From positions 3,321,501 to 3,385,500 of the forward strand of contig NZ_JARUBJ010000002.1 of NCBI RefSeq assembly GCF_029626145.1: DNA of 64,000 nucleotides, in the 5' to 3' direction. The notes under the pieces were generated by a model, which saw nothing but the letters and a program-made list of their open reading frames with translations, was not told the origin of the DNA and searched no databases. The stretch comes from Micromonospora sp. WMMD961. Its GTDB lineage: Bacteria; Actinomycetota; Actinomycetes; Mycobacteriales; Micromonosporaceae. Shown here one piece after another: positions 42,078 through 50,834 of the stretch. Numbering within the stretch: position 1 is the stretch's first letter; each line of letters begins with the position of its first letter. The position numbers were made by a program, and so were the translations under genes.

Positions 42078-44468
42078 GTGACAGTCACCGAGGTAGTCCC
42101 GGCCAGCGCCGACGCCGCCCTGCGGCGGACGCCTATGCAGGTCCGCAAGCGCGACGGGGCCACCGAGCCCGTGGACGTGAACAAGATCGTCCGGGCGGTC
42201 GAGCGATGGGCCGACGACCTGACCGACGTCGACCCGATGCGCGTCGCCACCCGCACCATCAGCGGCCTGTACGACGGCGCGACGACGGCCGAACTGGACC
42301 GGCTGTCCATCCAGACGGCGGCCGAGATGATCGGTGAGGAGCCGCAGTACTCGCGCCTCGCCGCCCGGCTGCTGGCCGGGTACGTCGACAAGGAGGTGCG
42401 TCGCCAGGGCATCGCCTCGTTCAGCGCGGCGATCCGGGTCGGCCACGCCGAGGGCCTGATCGGCGACGACACCGCAGCGTTCGTCGCCGCACACGCCGGC
42501 GTGCTGGACGACGCCGTCGACGTGGACGGCGACCGGCGCTTCGAGTACTTCGGGCTACGCACGGTGTACGACAGGTACCTGCTGCGTCACCCCACCAGCC
42601 GGCTGGTGCTGGAGACCCCGCAGTACTGGCTGCTGCGGGTGGCCTGCGGCCTGTCCCGCACGCCGGACGAGGCGGTCGGCTTCTACCGGCTGATGTCCAG
42701 CCTGGCCTACCTGCCCAGCTCACCGACGTTGTTCAACTCCGGCACCCAGCACACCCAGATGTCCTCCTGCTACCTGGTCGACTCGCCGCTCGACGAGCTG
42801 GACTCGATCTACGCGCGGTACGCCCAGGTCGCCAACCTGTCCAAGTTCGCCGGCGGCATCGGCATCGCGTACTCCCGGGTCCGGTCCCGGGGCGCGTTGA
42901 TCCGCGGCACCAACGGGCAGTCCAACGGGATCGTGCCGTGGCTGCGCACGCTGGACGCCAGCGTCGCCGCGGTCAACCAGGGCGGCCGGCGCAAGGGCGC
43001 GGCGTGCGTCTACCTGGAGCCGTGGCACCCGGACATCGAGGAGTTCCTGCAACTGCGGGACAACACCGGCGAGGACGCCCGCCGCACCCACAACCTGAAC
43101 CTGGCCAACTGGGTTCCGGACGAGTTCATGCGCCGGGTCGAGGCCGACGAGATGTGGTCGCTGTTCGACCCGCACGAGGTTCCCGAGCTGCCGGACCTGT
43201 GGGGGGAGCGGTTCGACGCCGCGTACCGGGAGGCCGAGGCGCAGGGTCGCTACGTGCGGCAGGTCCCGGCGCGCGAGCTGTACGGGAAGATGATGCGCAC
43301 CCTGGCCCAGACCGGCAACGGGTGGATGACCTTCAAGGACGCGTCGAACCGGCTGTGCAACCAGACCGCCGAGCCGGGCAACGTGGTGCACCTGTCCAAC
43401 CTCTGCACCGAGATCGTCGAGGTGTCCAGCGACGCCGAGACGGCCGTGTGCAACCTGGGTTCGGTGAACCTCGCCGCCCACCTGGTCGACGGTGGCATCG
43501 ACTGGGAGCGGCTGCGCGCCACGGTGCGTACCGCGGTGACCTTCCTCGACCGGGTGATCGACATCAACTACTACCCGACCCCGCAGGCGGCGGCGAGCAA
43601 CCCCCGCTGGCGGCCCGTCGGGCTCGGGCTGATGGGCCTGCAGGACGTCTTCTTCGCGCTGCGGCTGCCGTTCGACTCGCCGGCCGCCCGGGAGCTGTCC
43701 ACCCGGGTCAGTGAAGAGCTGTACCTGACCGCGCTGGAGACCTCCGCCGACCTGGCGCGACAGTTCGGCGCGCACCCGACGTACCCGCAGACCCGGGCCG
43801 CGCGGGGCCAGTTGCAGCCCGACCTGTGGGGTGTCGAGGGTACGCAGACCGCCCGGTGGGACGCGCTGCGGGAACGGGTCGCGGCGCACGGGCTGCGTAA
43901 CTCGCTGCTGGTGGCCGTCGCCCCGACCGCGACCATCGCCTCGATCGCCGGGTGCTACGAGTGCATCGAGCCGCAGGTGTCGAACCTGTTCAAGCGCGAG
44001 ACCCTGTCCGGGGAGTTCCTCCAGGTCAACACCGCTCTGGTCCGCGAGTTAAAGGCCCGAGGGCTGTGGACCGACCGGATCCGGTCGGCGATCAAGCGGG
44101 CCGAGGGGTCGGTGCAGGACATCGCCGAGCTGCCGGCCGGCGTCCGCGAGTTGTTCCGTACCGCGTGGGAGCTGCCGCAGCGGGCGCTGATCGACCTGGC
44201 CGCCGCCCGTGCCCCGTTCATCGACCAGTCCCAGTCGCTGAACCTCTTCCTGGCCGCGCCGACCATCGGCAAGCTCTCCTCGATGTACCTGTACGCCTGG
44301 AAGGCCGGGCTGAAGACCACCTACTACCTGCGCTCACGGCCGGCGACGCGGATCCAGCAGGCCACCGTCAGCGCCGTCGCGCCCGTAGCCGTCGCGCCCG
44401 TCGCCCTCGACGCGGACGCGCTGGCCTGCTCGCTGGAGAACCCCGAGTCGTGCGAGGCCTGCCAGTGA
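42078..44468 (+). CDS. nrdA: Class I ribonucleoside-diphosphate reductase, alpha subunit
   Basis: Cytoplasmic catalytic subunit that reduces NDPs to dNDPs. About 796 residues. N-terminal ATP-cone (MQVRKRDGATEPVDVNKIVRAVERW) for allosteric control, then the ten-stranded barrel: MSSCYLVDS (first redox Cys), radical-loop NLCTEIVEV with catalytic Asn, Cys and Glu, VCNLGSVNLA (second redox Cys), and AVAPTATIASIAGCYECIEP. The C-terminal tail ends ENPESCEACQ with the CxxC thiol shuttle. GTG 42078 is chosen because GAGGAG lies 6 nt upstream; GTG 42075 is the alternative. It overlaps nrdB by 4 bp. Controlled by the riboswitch and probably NrdR. Confidence 0.95.
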   Translation: MTVTEVVPASADAALRRTPMQVRKRDGATEPVDVNKIVRAVERWADDLTDVDPMRVATRTISGLYDGATTAELDRLSIQTAAEMIGEEPQYSRLAARLLAGYVDKEVRRQGIASFSAAIRVGHAEGLIGDDTAAFVAAHAGVLDDAVDVDGDRRFEYFGLRTVYDRYLLRHPTSRLVLETPQYWLLRVACGLSRTPDEAVGFYRLMSSLAYLPSSPTLFNSGTQHTQMSSCYLVDSPLDELDSIYARYAQVANLSKFAGGIGIAYSRVRSRGALIRGTNGQSNGIVPWLRTLDASVAAVNQGGRRKGAACVYLEPWHPDIEEFLQLRDNTGEDARRTHNLNLANWVPDEFMRRVEADEMWSLFDPHEVPELPDLWGERFDAAYREAEAQGRYVRQVPARELYGKMMRTLAQTGNGWMTFKDASNRLCNQTAEPGNVVHLSNLCTEIVEVSSDAETAVCNLGSVNLAAHLVDGGIDWERLRATVRTAVTFLDRVIDINYYPTPQAAASNPRWRPVGLGLMGLQDVFFALRLPFDSPAARELSTRVSEELYLTALETSADLARQFGAHPTYPQTRAARGQLQPDLWGVEGTQTARWDALRERVAAHGLRNSLLVAVAPTATIASIAGCYECIEPQVSNLFKRETLSGEFLQVNTALVRELKARGLWTDRIRSAIKRAEGSVQDIAELPAGVRELFRTAWELPQRALIDLAAARAPFIDQSQSLNLFLAAPTIGKLSSMYLYAWKAGLKTTYYLRSRPATRIQQATVSAVAPVAVAPVALDADALACSLENPESCEACQ

Positions 44469-45520
44469 CCCCCGCCGACACCACCACCACCGACGCCCGC
44501 ACCACCGACACGAGGACCACGCACATGCTGCTCGACCCCGGGATGGACCTCACCCTCCGCCCGATGCGCTACCCACACTTCTTCGACCGCTTCCGTGACG
44601 CCATCCGCAACACCTGGACGGTCGAGGAGGTCGACCTGCACGCCGACCTCGCCGACCTGGACAAGCTGTCACCGGCCGAGCGGCACCTGGTCAGCCGTCT
44701 GGTGGCGTTCTTCGCCACCGGCGACACGATCGTCGCGAACAACCTGGTGCTCAACCTCTACCAGCACGTCAACAGCCCCGAGGGTCGGCTCTACCTGTCC
44801 CGGCAGCTGTTCGAGGAGGCCGTGCACGTCCAGTTCTACCTCAACCTGCTCGACACGTACGTGCCCGACGAGACCGAGCGGTTCGAGGCCTTCGCGGCGA
44901 TCGAGAACATCCCCTCGATCCGTCGCAAGGCCGAGTTCTGCTTTCGCTGGATCGACTCGCTGAACGACCTGCGGGAGCTGCGGTCCCGGGAGGACCGTCG
45001 GACGTTCCTGCTCAACCTGATCTGCTTCGCCGCCTGCATCGAGGGGCTGTTCTTCTACGGCGCGTTCGCGTACGTCTACTTCCTGCGCTCCCGTGGCCTG
45101 CTGCACGGGCTCGCCTCGGGTACCAACTGGGTGTTCCGCGACGAGTCCATGCACATGGCGTTCGCGTTCGACGTGGTGGACACCGTTCGCGCCGAGGAGC
45201 CGGACCTGTTCGACGACGACCTCGCCGAGCAGGTGCGGCAGATGCTCACCGAGGCCGTCGAGTGCGAGGTGCAGTTCGCCGAGGACCTGCTGGGCCACGG
45301 CGTGCCGGGCCTGACGTTGGCCGACATGCGGGAGTACCTCCAGCACGTCGCCGACCGCCGGCTCGCTCAGCTCGGCATCGCCGCGCACTACGGGTCGAGC
45401 AACCCGTTCGCCTTCATGGAGTTGCAGGACGTGCAGGAGCTGTCCAACTTCTTCGAGCGCCGGGTGTCGGCGTACCAGGTCGGGGTGAGCGGCACTGTCG
45501 CCTTCGACGACGATTTCTAG
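44465..45520 (+). CDS. nrdB: Class I ribonucleoside-diphosphate reductase, beta (radical) subunit
   Basis: Diiron protein that generates the radical for NrdA. 351 residues from GTG 44465 (GTGA overlap with nrdA), or 331 from ATG 44525, which has GAGG 9 nt upstream; the first 20 residues are Thr/Asp-rich and dispensable-looking. Iron ligands: LFEEAVHVQFY (Glu, His, and a Tyr four residues after the His, the place of the radical Tyr), the AAIENIP helix, CEVQFAEDLLG and FRDESMHMAFA. The C-terminal tail GTVAFDDDF should dock to NrdA. Its stop overlaps the stop of the convergent MerR-type gene. Confidence 0.94.
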   Translation: MTPADTTTTDARTTDTRTTHMLLDPGMDLTLRPMRYPHFFDRFRDAIRNTWTVEEVDLHADLADLDKLSPAERHLVSRLVAFFATGDTIVANNLVLNLYQHVNSPEGRLYLSRQLFEEAVHVQFYLNLLDTYVPDETERFEAFAAIENIPSIRRKAEFCFRWIDSLNDLRELRSREDRRTFLLNLICFAACIEGLFFYGAFAYVYFLRSRGLLHGLASGTNWVFRDESMHMAFAFDVVDTVRAEEPDLFDDDLAEQVRQMLTEAVECEVQFAEDLLGHGVPGLTLADMREYLQHVADRRLAQLGIAAHYGSSNPFAFMELQDVQELSNFFERRVSAYQVGVSGTVAFDDDF

Positions 45521-46431
45521 GCGGCGACCGGTCCGGGGGCCCGGCGTCGCTTGGTGAGCCATCGCATCACGTGCAGGGGGTGCGACGCCGGGTCCGGAAT
45601 CGGGTGGAAGACGTGCTCCACCACGCCGTCGGCGATGATCAGGGTCAACCGCTCGTAGAGCGTCATGTCGCCCGCCGTGCGGGTCGGCAGGCGCAGCGCG
45701 GTGGCCAGGGTCAACCTCGGGTCGGGAATCAGCGGGTAGGGCAGCCGCAGCCGGTAGGCGAGTTCCCGCTGGTACCCGGTCGACTGCGCGGACAGGCCGT
45801 ACACCCGGGCGGCACCGGCCGCGCGGAGCTCCGCGTGGTGGTCGCGGAACCAGGCGGCCTGCTCGGTGCTGCCCCGGGCGCCGTGCACCTCCAGCAGCCC
45901 GTTGGGCAGGTCGACGCCCGGCCGCCCGGTCAGCGGGTACACGAAGATGACGGTGCGCCCGACGCCGAGCGCGCCGAGGTCGACCGGGCGGCCGTCGGTG
46001 CCGTAGAACGACAGCGCCGGCAGGCTGGTGCCGACCAGCGCGGCGGGGTCGCCCCCGACCTCGCCACCGCCGGGTATGACCTGGGTCGCTGCCGCGTCCA
46101 GGCGCGCGTCCAGCGCGTCCCGCTGGGCGGTCAGCCTGCCGATCCGCTCCTGGAGGGTGGTGATGGTGCTGCGGTACGTCGCCACCGCCGCCGCACACAC
46201 GTCGGTGTCGTCGGCGCCACCGGCGATCGACTCGACGAACGGCCGGGTCTCCTCGACGGTCAGACCGAGCGCCATCAGCTCGCGGATCTGTGCCACCAAC
46301 CGCACCGCGATCGGGTCGTACTCGCGGTAGCCGTTGCCGAGCCGCCGGGGCACGACCAGCCCGGCCGACTCGTAGTACCGCAGTGCCCGGACCGTGGTCC
46401 CGGTCCGTCGTGCCAGCTCACCCACCCGCAT
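45517..46431 (-). CDS. MerR-family regulator fused to a cysteine-less peroxiredoxin-like domain
   Basis: 304 residues. N-terminal MerR winged helix (MRVGELARRTGTTVRALRYY, RRLGNGYREYDPIAVRLV), a coiled dimerisation helix (about 85-115, STITTLQERIGRLTAQRDAL), then an AhpC/TSA-like thioredoxin fold (about 128-285: VGTSLPALSFYGTDGRPVDL, TVIFVYPLTGRPG, LSAQSTGYQRELAYRLRLPY, LTLIIADGVVEHVFHP). Related stand-alone peroxiredoxins carry GARGCTPQSC; here it is GARGSTEQAA, so both expected cysteines are missing. The only Cys in the protein is in the MerR linker (DDTDVCAAA). It looks like a sensor built from a dead peroxiredoxin. Divergent from the enolase gene (118-bp gap). Confidence 0.88.
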   Translation of the reverse strand: MRVGELARRTGTTVRALRYYESAGLVVPRRLGNGYREYDPIAVRLVAQIRELMALGLTVEETRPFVESIAGGADDTDVCAAAVATYRSTITTLQERIGRLTAQRDALDARLDAAATQVIPGGGEVGGDPAALVGTSLPALSFYGTDGRPVDLGALGVGRTVIFVYPLTGRPGVDLPNGLLEVHGARGSTEQAAWFRDHHAELRAAGAARVYGLSAQSTGYQRELAYRLRLPYPLIPDPRLTLATALRLPTRTAGDMTLYERLTLIIADGVVEHVFHPIPDPASHPLHVMRWLTKRRRAPGPVAA

Positions 46432-46549
46432 CCCGCGACCCTAAACCCGCACCCTGGGGTACGGGTCAACGTGTCGATCGTCGCGGTGCCAGCACCGCCG
46501 TTTCCTGCCAGTCTGGCTGCGAAAAGCCAGTGTGACCAGGGAGTGTGTG

Positions 46550-47821
46550 ATGACGGCAATCAATCGGGTGCGTGCTCGGCAGATCCTCGACAGCCGGGGC
46601 AACCCGACCGTGGAGGCCGACGTGGAACTCAGCGACGGCTCGGTCGGCCGGGCGGCCGTACCGTCCGGGGCGTCGACCGGGGCGAACGAGGCGGTCGAAC
46701 TGCGCGACGGCGACCCCGCCCGCTTCCACGGCAGGGGCGTCACCACGGCGGTCGCCGCCGTCAACGGCGAGATCGCCGACGCGGTGCGCGGGCTCGACGC
46801 CGAGGACCAGGCGTTGATCGACGAGACGATGATCGATCTCGACGGTTCGAAGGACAAGGGGCGACTGGGCGCCAACGCGATCCTCGCGGTGTCCCTGGCG
46901 GCGGCGAAGGCCGCGGCGGCAGCGCACCGCCAGCCGCTCTACCGCTACGTGGGTGGCGTCGGCGCCCGCCTGCTGCCGGTGCCGATGATGAACATCGTCA
47001 ACGGTGGCGCGCACGCCGACAACCCACTCGACTTCCAGGAGTTCATGATCGCCCCGGTCGGAGCGCAGAGCTTCGCCGAGGCGGTCCGGATGGGCTCGGA
47101 GGTCTTCCACACCCTGAAGGCATCGCTCGCCGCGGCCGGTCACCACACCAACGTCGGCGACGAGGGCGGGTTCGCACCGGCCTTCACGACCGCCGACGAG
47201 GCGCTGGGTTTCGTGCTGCGCGCCGTCGAGGAGTCCGGCTACCAGCCCGGCGCCGACATCACGATCTGCCTCGACCCGGCCAGCTCGGAGTTCTACCGCG
47301 ACGGCGTCTACGCCTACGCGGGCGAGGGGCGCGAGCGCACCGTCGAGGAGCACGTCGACCACCTGCTCGACCTGGTCTCCCGGTACCCGATCAGCTCGGT
47401 CGAGGACCCGATGGCCGAGGACGACATCGCCGGCTGGCAGCGGCTGACGGCACTGGCGGGGGAGCGGGTGCAGTTGGTCGGCGACGACGTGTTCTGCACC
47501 GACGTCGACCGGCTGCGCGACGGGATCGAGGGCGGTTACGCCAATGCGATCCTGGTGAAGGTCAACCAGATCGGCACGCTCACCGAGACCCTCGCGACTG
47601 TCGACGCCGCCCACCGGGCGGGGTACCGGGTGGTGATGTCGCACCGCTCCGGCGAGACCGAGGACACCACCATCGCCGACCTGGCCGTGGGCGTACGCTG
47701 CGGCCAGATCAAGACCGGCTCGCTGTCGCGCTCGGACCGCACGGCCAAGTACAACCAGCTCATCCGCATCGAGGAGGAGCTCGGCGATCGCGCCGTCTAC
47801 GCCGGGAGGGGAGCCCGCTGA
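46550..47821 (+). CDS. eno: Enolase (phosphopyruvate hydratase)
   Basis: 423-residue enolase converting 2-phosphoglycerate to phosphoenolpyruvate. ATG 46550 follows GGGAG at 8 nt; the TTG/ATG extension upstream is not needed. N-terminal ARQILDSRGNPTVEADVEL, SGASTG loop, catalytic Glu in NVGDEGGFAP, Mg ligands in ICLDPASSEFY, SSVEDPMAEDD and LVGDDVFCTD, catalytic Lys in AILVKVNQIGTL, VMSHRSGETED and QIKTGSLSRSDR. All residues look canonical, so it should be a true enolase. The gene overlaps a GNAT acetyltransferase gene (TGATG), which is not the usual housekeeping enolase neighbourhood in actinobacteria (normally near ftsB-like genes); it may be a second copy. Confidence 0.93.
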   Translation: MTAINRVRARQILDSRGNPTVEADVELSDGSVGRAAVPSGASTGANEAVELRDGDPARFHGRGVTTAVAAVNGEIADAVRGLDAEDQALIDETMIDLDGSKDKGRLGANAILAVSLAAAKAAAAAHRQPLYRYVGGVGARLLPVPMMNIVNGGAHADNPLDFQEFMIAPVGAQSFAEAVRMGSEVFHTLKASLAAAGHHTNVGDEGGFAPAFTTADEALGFVLRAVEESGYQPGADITICLDPASSEFYRDGVYAYAGEGRERTVEEHVDHLLDLVSRYPISSVEDPMAEDDIAGWQRLTALAGERVQLVGDDVFCTDVDRLRDGIEGGYANAILVKVNQIGTLTETLATVDAAHRAGYRVVMSHRSGETEDTTIADLAVGVRCGQIKTGSLSRSDRTAKYNQLIRIEEELGDRAVYAGRGAR

Positions 47822-48318
47822 TGGTCGACGTCACCGTCCGACCGATGACCGACGCCGACGCCGATCGGGTCCTGGCCATCTACCAGGCCGGTCTCGACGC
47901 CGGCAACGCCAGCTTCGAGGTCACCGCGCCGACCTGGTCGGCGTTCGACGCCGCGCGTCTGAGCGCGCACCGGTTCGTGGCCGTCGACCGCCCCGGCGCG
48001 GTCGTCGGCTGGGTCGCGGTCTCGCCGATCTCGACCCGGGAGGTCTACGCAGGTGTGGTCGAGCACTCCGTCTACGTGGACCCGGCCGCCCAGGGCCGTG
48101 GCGTCGCCCGACTGCTGCTGGATGCGCTGATCACCTCCACCGAGGCGGCCGGCATCTGGACGATCCAGTCCGGGGTCTTCCCGGAGAACGGCGCCAGCCT
48201 GGCACTGCACGAGCGGGCCGGGTTCCGGGTGGTCGGCGTACGCGAGCGGGTCGGTCGCCACCACGGACGCTGGCGTGACGTGGTCCTCATGGAGCGGCGC
48301 AGCCCCACCATCACCTGA
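47821..48318 (+). CDS. GNAT acetyltransferase of the phosphinothricin acetyltransferase/ArsN group
   Basis: 165-residue N-acetyltransferase. GNAT landmarks: VRPMTDADADRVLAIYQAGL, GNASFEVTAPTWSAFDAARL (typical of Pat/ArsN), EHSVYVDPAAQGRGVARLLL (acetyl-CoA-binding Q/RxxGxG/A), SGVFPENGASLALHERAGFRV and the C-terminal VGRHHGRWRDVVLMER that marks this group. Such enzymes acetylate phosphinothricin, arsinothricin or methionine sulfoximine. Translationally coupled to enolase (TGATG). Substrate not provable by sequence; resistance to an amino-acid analogue is the simplest guess. Confidence 0.88.
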   Translation: MVDVTVRPMTDADADRVLAIYQAGLDAGNASFEVTAPTWSAFDAARLSAHRFVAVDRPGAVVGWVAVSPISTREVYAGVVEHSVYVDPAAQGRGVARLLLDALITSTEAAGIWTIQSGVFPENGASLALHERAGFRVVGVRERVGRHHGRWRDVVLMERRSPTIT

Positions 48319-48331
48319 CCGGCCCGGGCCG

Positions 48332-48685
48332 TCACCGTCGGCTGGCGCAGGCCACGCAGGTACGCGCCGACGGGCGGGCGACCAGCCGCTCGGCGGGAAT
48401 GGGACGAGAGCACCGTTCGCACACGCCGTAGCTGCCGTCCTCGACCCGTGCCAGCGCGACGTCCAGCTCCGCCAGCCGGCGGCGCGCCGCGTCCAGTACG
48501 GCGCTGAGCTGTGCGCGTTCGAAGGCGATCGTGCTGCCCTCGGGGTCGTGTTCGTCGTCGGCGTTCGACGCCCGGGACGCCTCGAAGAGGCTGCGCAGGT
48601 CGCCGTCCAGGGCGGCGACCTGCGCCTCGGTCTGTGCGCGTAGCCGCACCAGTTCCTCGCGGACCGCGTCGGAGTTCCTGTCCAT
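48332..48685 (-). CDS. TraR/DksA C4 zinc-finger protein
   Basis: 117-residue cytoplasmic protein. An N-terminal coiled coil (EELVRLRAQTEAQVAALDGD, then AQLSAVLDAARRRLAELDVAL) is followed by the zinc finger CERCSRPIPAERLVARP and CVAC (Cys4), the DksA/TraR layout. DksA-type proteins insert the coiled coil into the RNA polymerase secondary channel; the acidic tip here contains DDEHDPEGS, consistent with that use. The ATG at 48685 has only a weak ribosome site. Convergent with the GNAT gene; 95 bp from the next minus-strand gene upstream. Confidence 0.9.
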   Translation of the reverse strand: MDRNSDAVREELVRLRAQTEAQVAALDGDLRSLFEASRASNADDEHDPEGSTIAFERAQLSAVLDAARRRLAELDVALARVEDGSYGVCERCSRPIPAERLVARPSARTCVACASRR

Positions 48686-48780
48686 GGCTGTTCCACGGTA
48701 CTGCGGGATGACAGTGGTCACGGTTCTGGCGTTCCGAGACGACCGGCCCGCGCACGACACGTCGTGCGCGGGGGTCGCGC

Positions 48781-49992
48781 CTACATGAAGTTGCGGGTGT
48801 GCAGGGCCGAGAGCGCGGCGGCCTCGTCGGGCGGGAAACCCAGGCGTACCAGCCGGCGCTGGCGCCCCTGGTCCATCGCCCGTTGCAGGGCCTGCACCCG
48901 GTCGAAGCCGGCCGACACCTCGGCGGGGTGCCAACCACCCGCGGCGAGCACCACCAGCGCGTCGAAGACGTCCGCGTTGAGACCGGCCGTGTCGGCGAGA
49001 GCGTCGTGGCGACGGTGGATGGCCGCCCGCAGCCGGTCGCGCAGCAGCGGGTCGAGCTGTGCCTGATGCTCCAGGTGGGCCATGCCGAACACCACGTGCC
49101 GGCGCTCGTCCTGCATGGCGAGCCAGCAGATCCGGCGGGTCACCGGATCCGGCGCGAACCGGTGCAGGAACGAGAGCAGGTCGACGAAGCTGCCCTCCCC
49201 GAGCACGGACAGCAGGAAGGAGGCCAACGCGAAGTCCGACTCCGTGACGAGCGTGAACAGCGACTGCCGCCCACCGGCCGACGACGTGCCCAACTCGGTG
49301 CCCCGCAGCAGCGCCCGCCGGCCGAACACCTCCATGTGCCGGGCCTCGTCGGCCATCTGCACCGCGAGGAGCTGCACCACCTCGCGGAAGTGCGGGTGGA
49401 TCCGCCCGACGAACCGGGCCGGAACGACCAGAGCTGCCTGCTCGTTCTCGACCAGGTAGGTCATCACCTGGACCACTGCGGCCTCCACGTCGGCCGGCAG
49501 CGTGAACGGATCGTCCCAGGGCACTGCGGTCTGCGGGTCCCACTGTCGCGCCGCCGCCTGGGCGTAGAGGTGCGGAGCGACGTCGGCCCACACCAGGTCA
49601 CGGTCGTCCAGGTCGAACCGGGCCTCGGGGCCACCGGCTTCCAGCAGCGCGCCCCGAGCACCCAGCCCCCACCGCGCCGGCGGGCGGCTGCTGAGCGGCG
49701 TCGGCAGGGCTGGCCCGGCCCGCTCTGCGCCGAACCAACGGTCGTCGTCCGCCGTACCCCGCACGATCACCGCGACCAGGTCGCTCCGGTCGTCACGCGC
49801 GGGCGACTCGACCCGATGGCCCCGGCCACGACACCAGGCGGGCAGGTGTACGCGCAACGCCGGGTCGCGGCCGGCGACCGCCAACCGGCCGCCGGGCGGC
49901 AGCCCGGCCAGGGCGCGTTGCACGAGCAGGTGCGCGCCCCGGCCGAAACCCAGGTCGCCGAGGTCGACCTGGGCGACCGGTGTGGCGTTCAC
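48781..49992 (-). CDS. Fusion of a TusA-like domain (Cys lost) with a ferritin-like diiron domain
   Basis: 403 residues. Residues 1-75 match the TusA/SirA fold: VAQVDLGDLGFGRGAHLLV, LPPGGRLAVAGRDPALRV, HLPAWCRGRGHRVES; the CPxP sulfur-carrier motif is replaced by GRGAHLL, so the acceptor Cys is absent. Residues about 160-370 form a ferritin-like four-helix bundle with candidate iron ligands YLVENEQAALVVP, MADEARHMEVF (ExxH), FALASFLLSVLGEGS and AMQDERRHVVFG (ExxH). It may be a diiron oxygenase or oxidase. GTG 49992 overlaps the stop of the binding-protein gene (GTGA). Last gene of a three-gene coupled operon; reaction unknown. Confidence 0.8.
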   Translation of the reverse strand: MNATPVAQVDLGDLGFGRGAHLLVQRALAGLPPGGRLAVAGRDPALRVHLPAWCRGRGHRVESPARDDRSDLVAVIVRGTADDDRWFGAERAGPALPTPLSSRPPARWGLGARGALLEAGGPEARFDLDDRDLVWADVAPHLYAQAAARQWDPQTAVPWDDPFTLPADVEAAVVQVMTYLVENEQAALVVPARFVGRIHPHFREVVQLLAVQMADEARHMEVFGRRALLRGTELGTSSAGGRQSLFTLVTESDFALASFLLSVLGEGSFVDLLSFLHRFAPDPVTRRICWLAMQDERRHVVFGMAHLEHQAQLDPLLRDRLRAAIHRRHDALADTAGLNADVFDALVVLAAGGWHPAEVSAGFDRVQALQRAMDQGRQRRLVRLGFPPDEAAALSALHTRNFM

Positions 49993-50834
49993 GGCCGGTA
50001 GTCCGAGGCCGTCACCCGCCCGTCGGGGGAGTAGAAGCCGATGGCGTCGACCGCCCCGGTCAGGGCGTCGTACCCGGTGGCGCGGCCGTCCTTCCAGGCC
50101 GTCAGCCCCTCCAGGTCGAGCAGCGGACGCACCTGCGGATCGGTGTACGACATGCCGAGCAGCAGCGAACCGAGGAGCCGGACCCCGGCGGTCTCCGGAC
50201 CACGGACCGTCATGTTGCAGTGGTCGTAGGGCGCTGTCTGCGCGATGATCCGGGTGCCGTCGGGCGGCAGTGTGCCCTCCCGGACGAACGCCAGGTGGTT
50301 GGCGTCGATCATGCAGGCGGCGTCGACCTCGCCGGCGGTCAGGGCGCGGGCGGCGTCGCGCTCACCACCGATGTGGTCGCCGTGCAGACCGACGCCGACA
50401 TCGAAGCGGCGTACGTCGACAGCGACCCCGGCCGCCGCGAGGTGAGCCAGCGGAATCAACGTCGCCTGAGGGCTGTCCACCGCTCCGACGGCGACCGTCA
50501 TCCCGGCCAGGTCCGCGGCGGAATGCACCGGCGAGTCGGCCCGGACCACCACGACCGACGTGAGGTCCTGGTCGGTGTCGCGCATGGCCAGCGCGCGCAC
50601 TGTCGTGCCGTTGGCGCCCGCCAGTCGTTCGGCGCGCAGCCAGGCCAGGGGGGAGTTCCACGCCGCGTCGATCCGCCCGGCGACGAGATCCTCGACCTGC
50701 CGCTCGTAGTGCGAGTAGAGGACGAAGTCGAAGTCCAGGCCGCGTCCGCGCAGCCACGCACGGAAACCCTCCCAGATGGTCACCACCTTGGGGTCGTACG
50801 CGACAGCGCCCATCACGACGCCGGGCACCGGCAT
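49989..50834 (-). CDS. PhnD/SsuA-like periplasmic-binding fold protein without a signal peptide
   Basis: 281 residues. The PhnD/phosphonate-binding pattern is clear: VMGAVAYDPKVVTIWEGFRAWL, VEDLVAGRIDAAWNSPLAWL, ALAMRDTDQDLTSVVVVRAD, LAGMTVAVGAVDSPQATLIPL, and LTAGEVDAACMIDANHLAF. No signal peptide or lipobox is present and no permease or ATPase genes adjoin, so it is likely a cytosolic ligand-binding or enzyme-partner protein rather than a transporter receptor. ATG 50834 overlaps the preceding stop by one base (TGATG). Acts together with the acyl-CoA dehydrogenase-like and diiron proteins by context; ligand unknown. Confidence 0.82.
   Translation of the reverse strand: MPVPGVVMGAVAYDPKVVTIWEGFRAWLRGRGLDFDFVLYSHYERQVEDLVAGRIDAAWNSPLAWLRAERLAGANGTTVRALAMRDTDQDLTSVVVVRADSPVHSAADLAGMTVAVGAVDSPQATLIPLAHLAAAGVAVDVRRFDVGVGLHGDHIGGERDAARALTAGEVDAACMIDANHLAFVREGTLPPDGTRIIAQTAPYDHCNMTVRGPETAGVRLLGSLLLGMSYTDPQVRPLLDLEGLTAWKDGRATGYDALTGAVDAIGFYSPDGRVTASDYRP

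Noticed and set aside
41494..42081. Long plus-strand frame across the nrd leader
   Set aside because: It covers the NrdR-like box and the cobalamin riboswitch, has no ribosome site and no family resemblance.
46550..47821. Enolase-like carboxyphosphonoenolpyruvate synthase rather than true enolase
   Set aside because: All canonical enolase catalytic and metal residues are present and no other phosphonate-biosynthesis genes are nearby.
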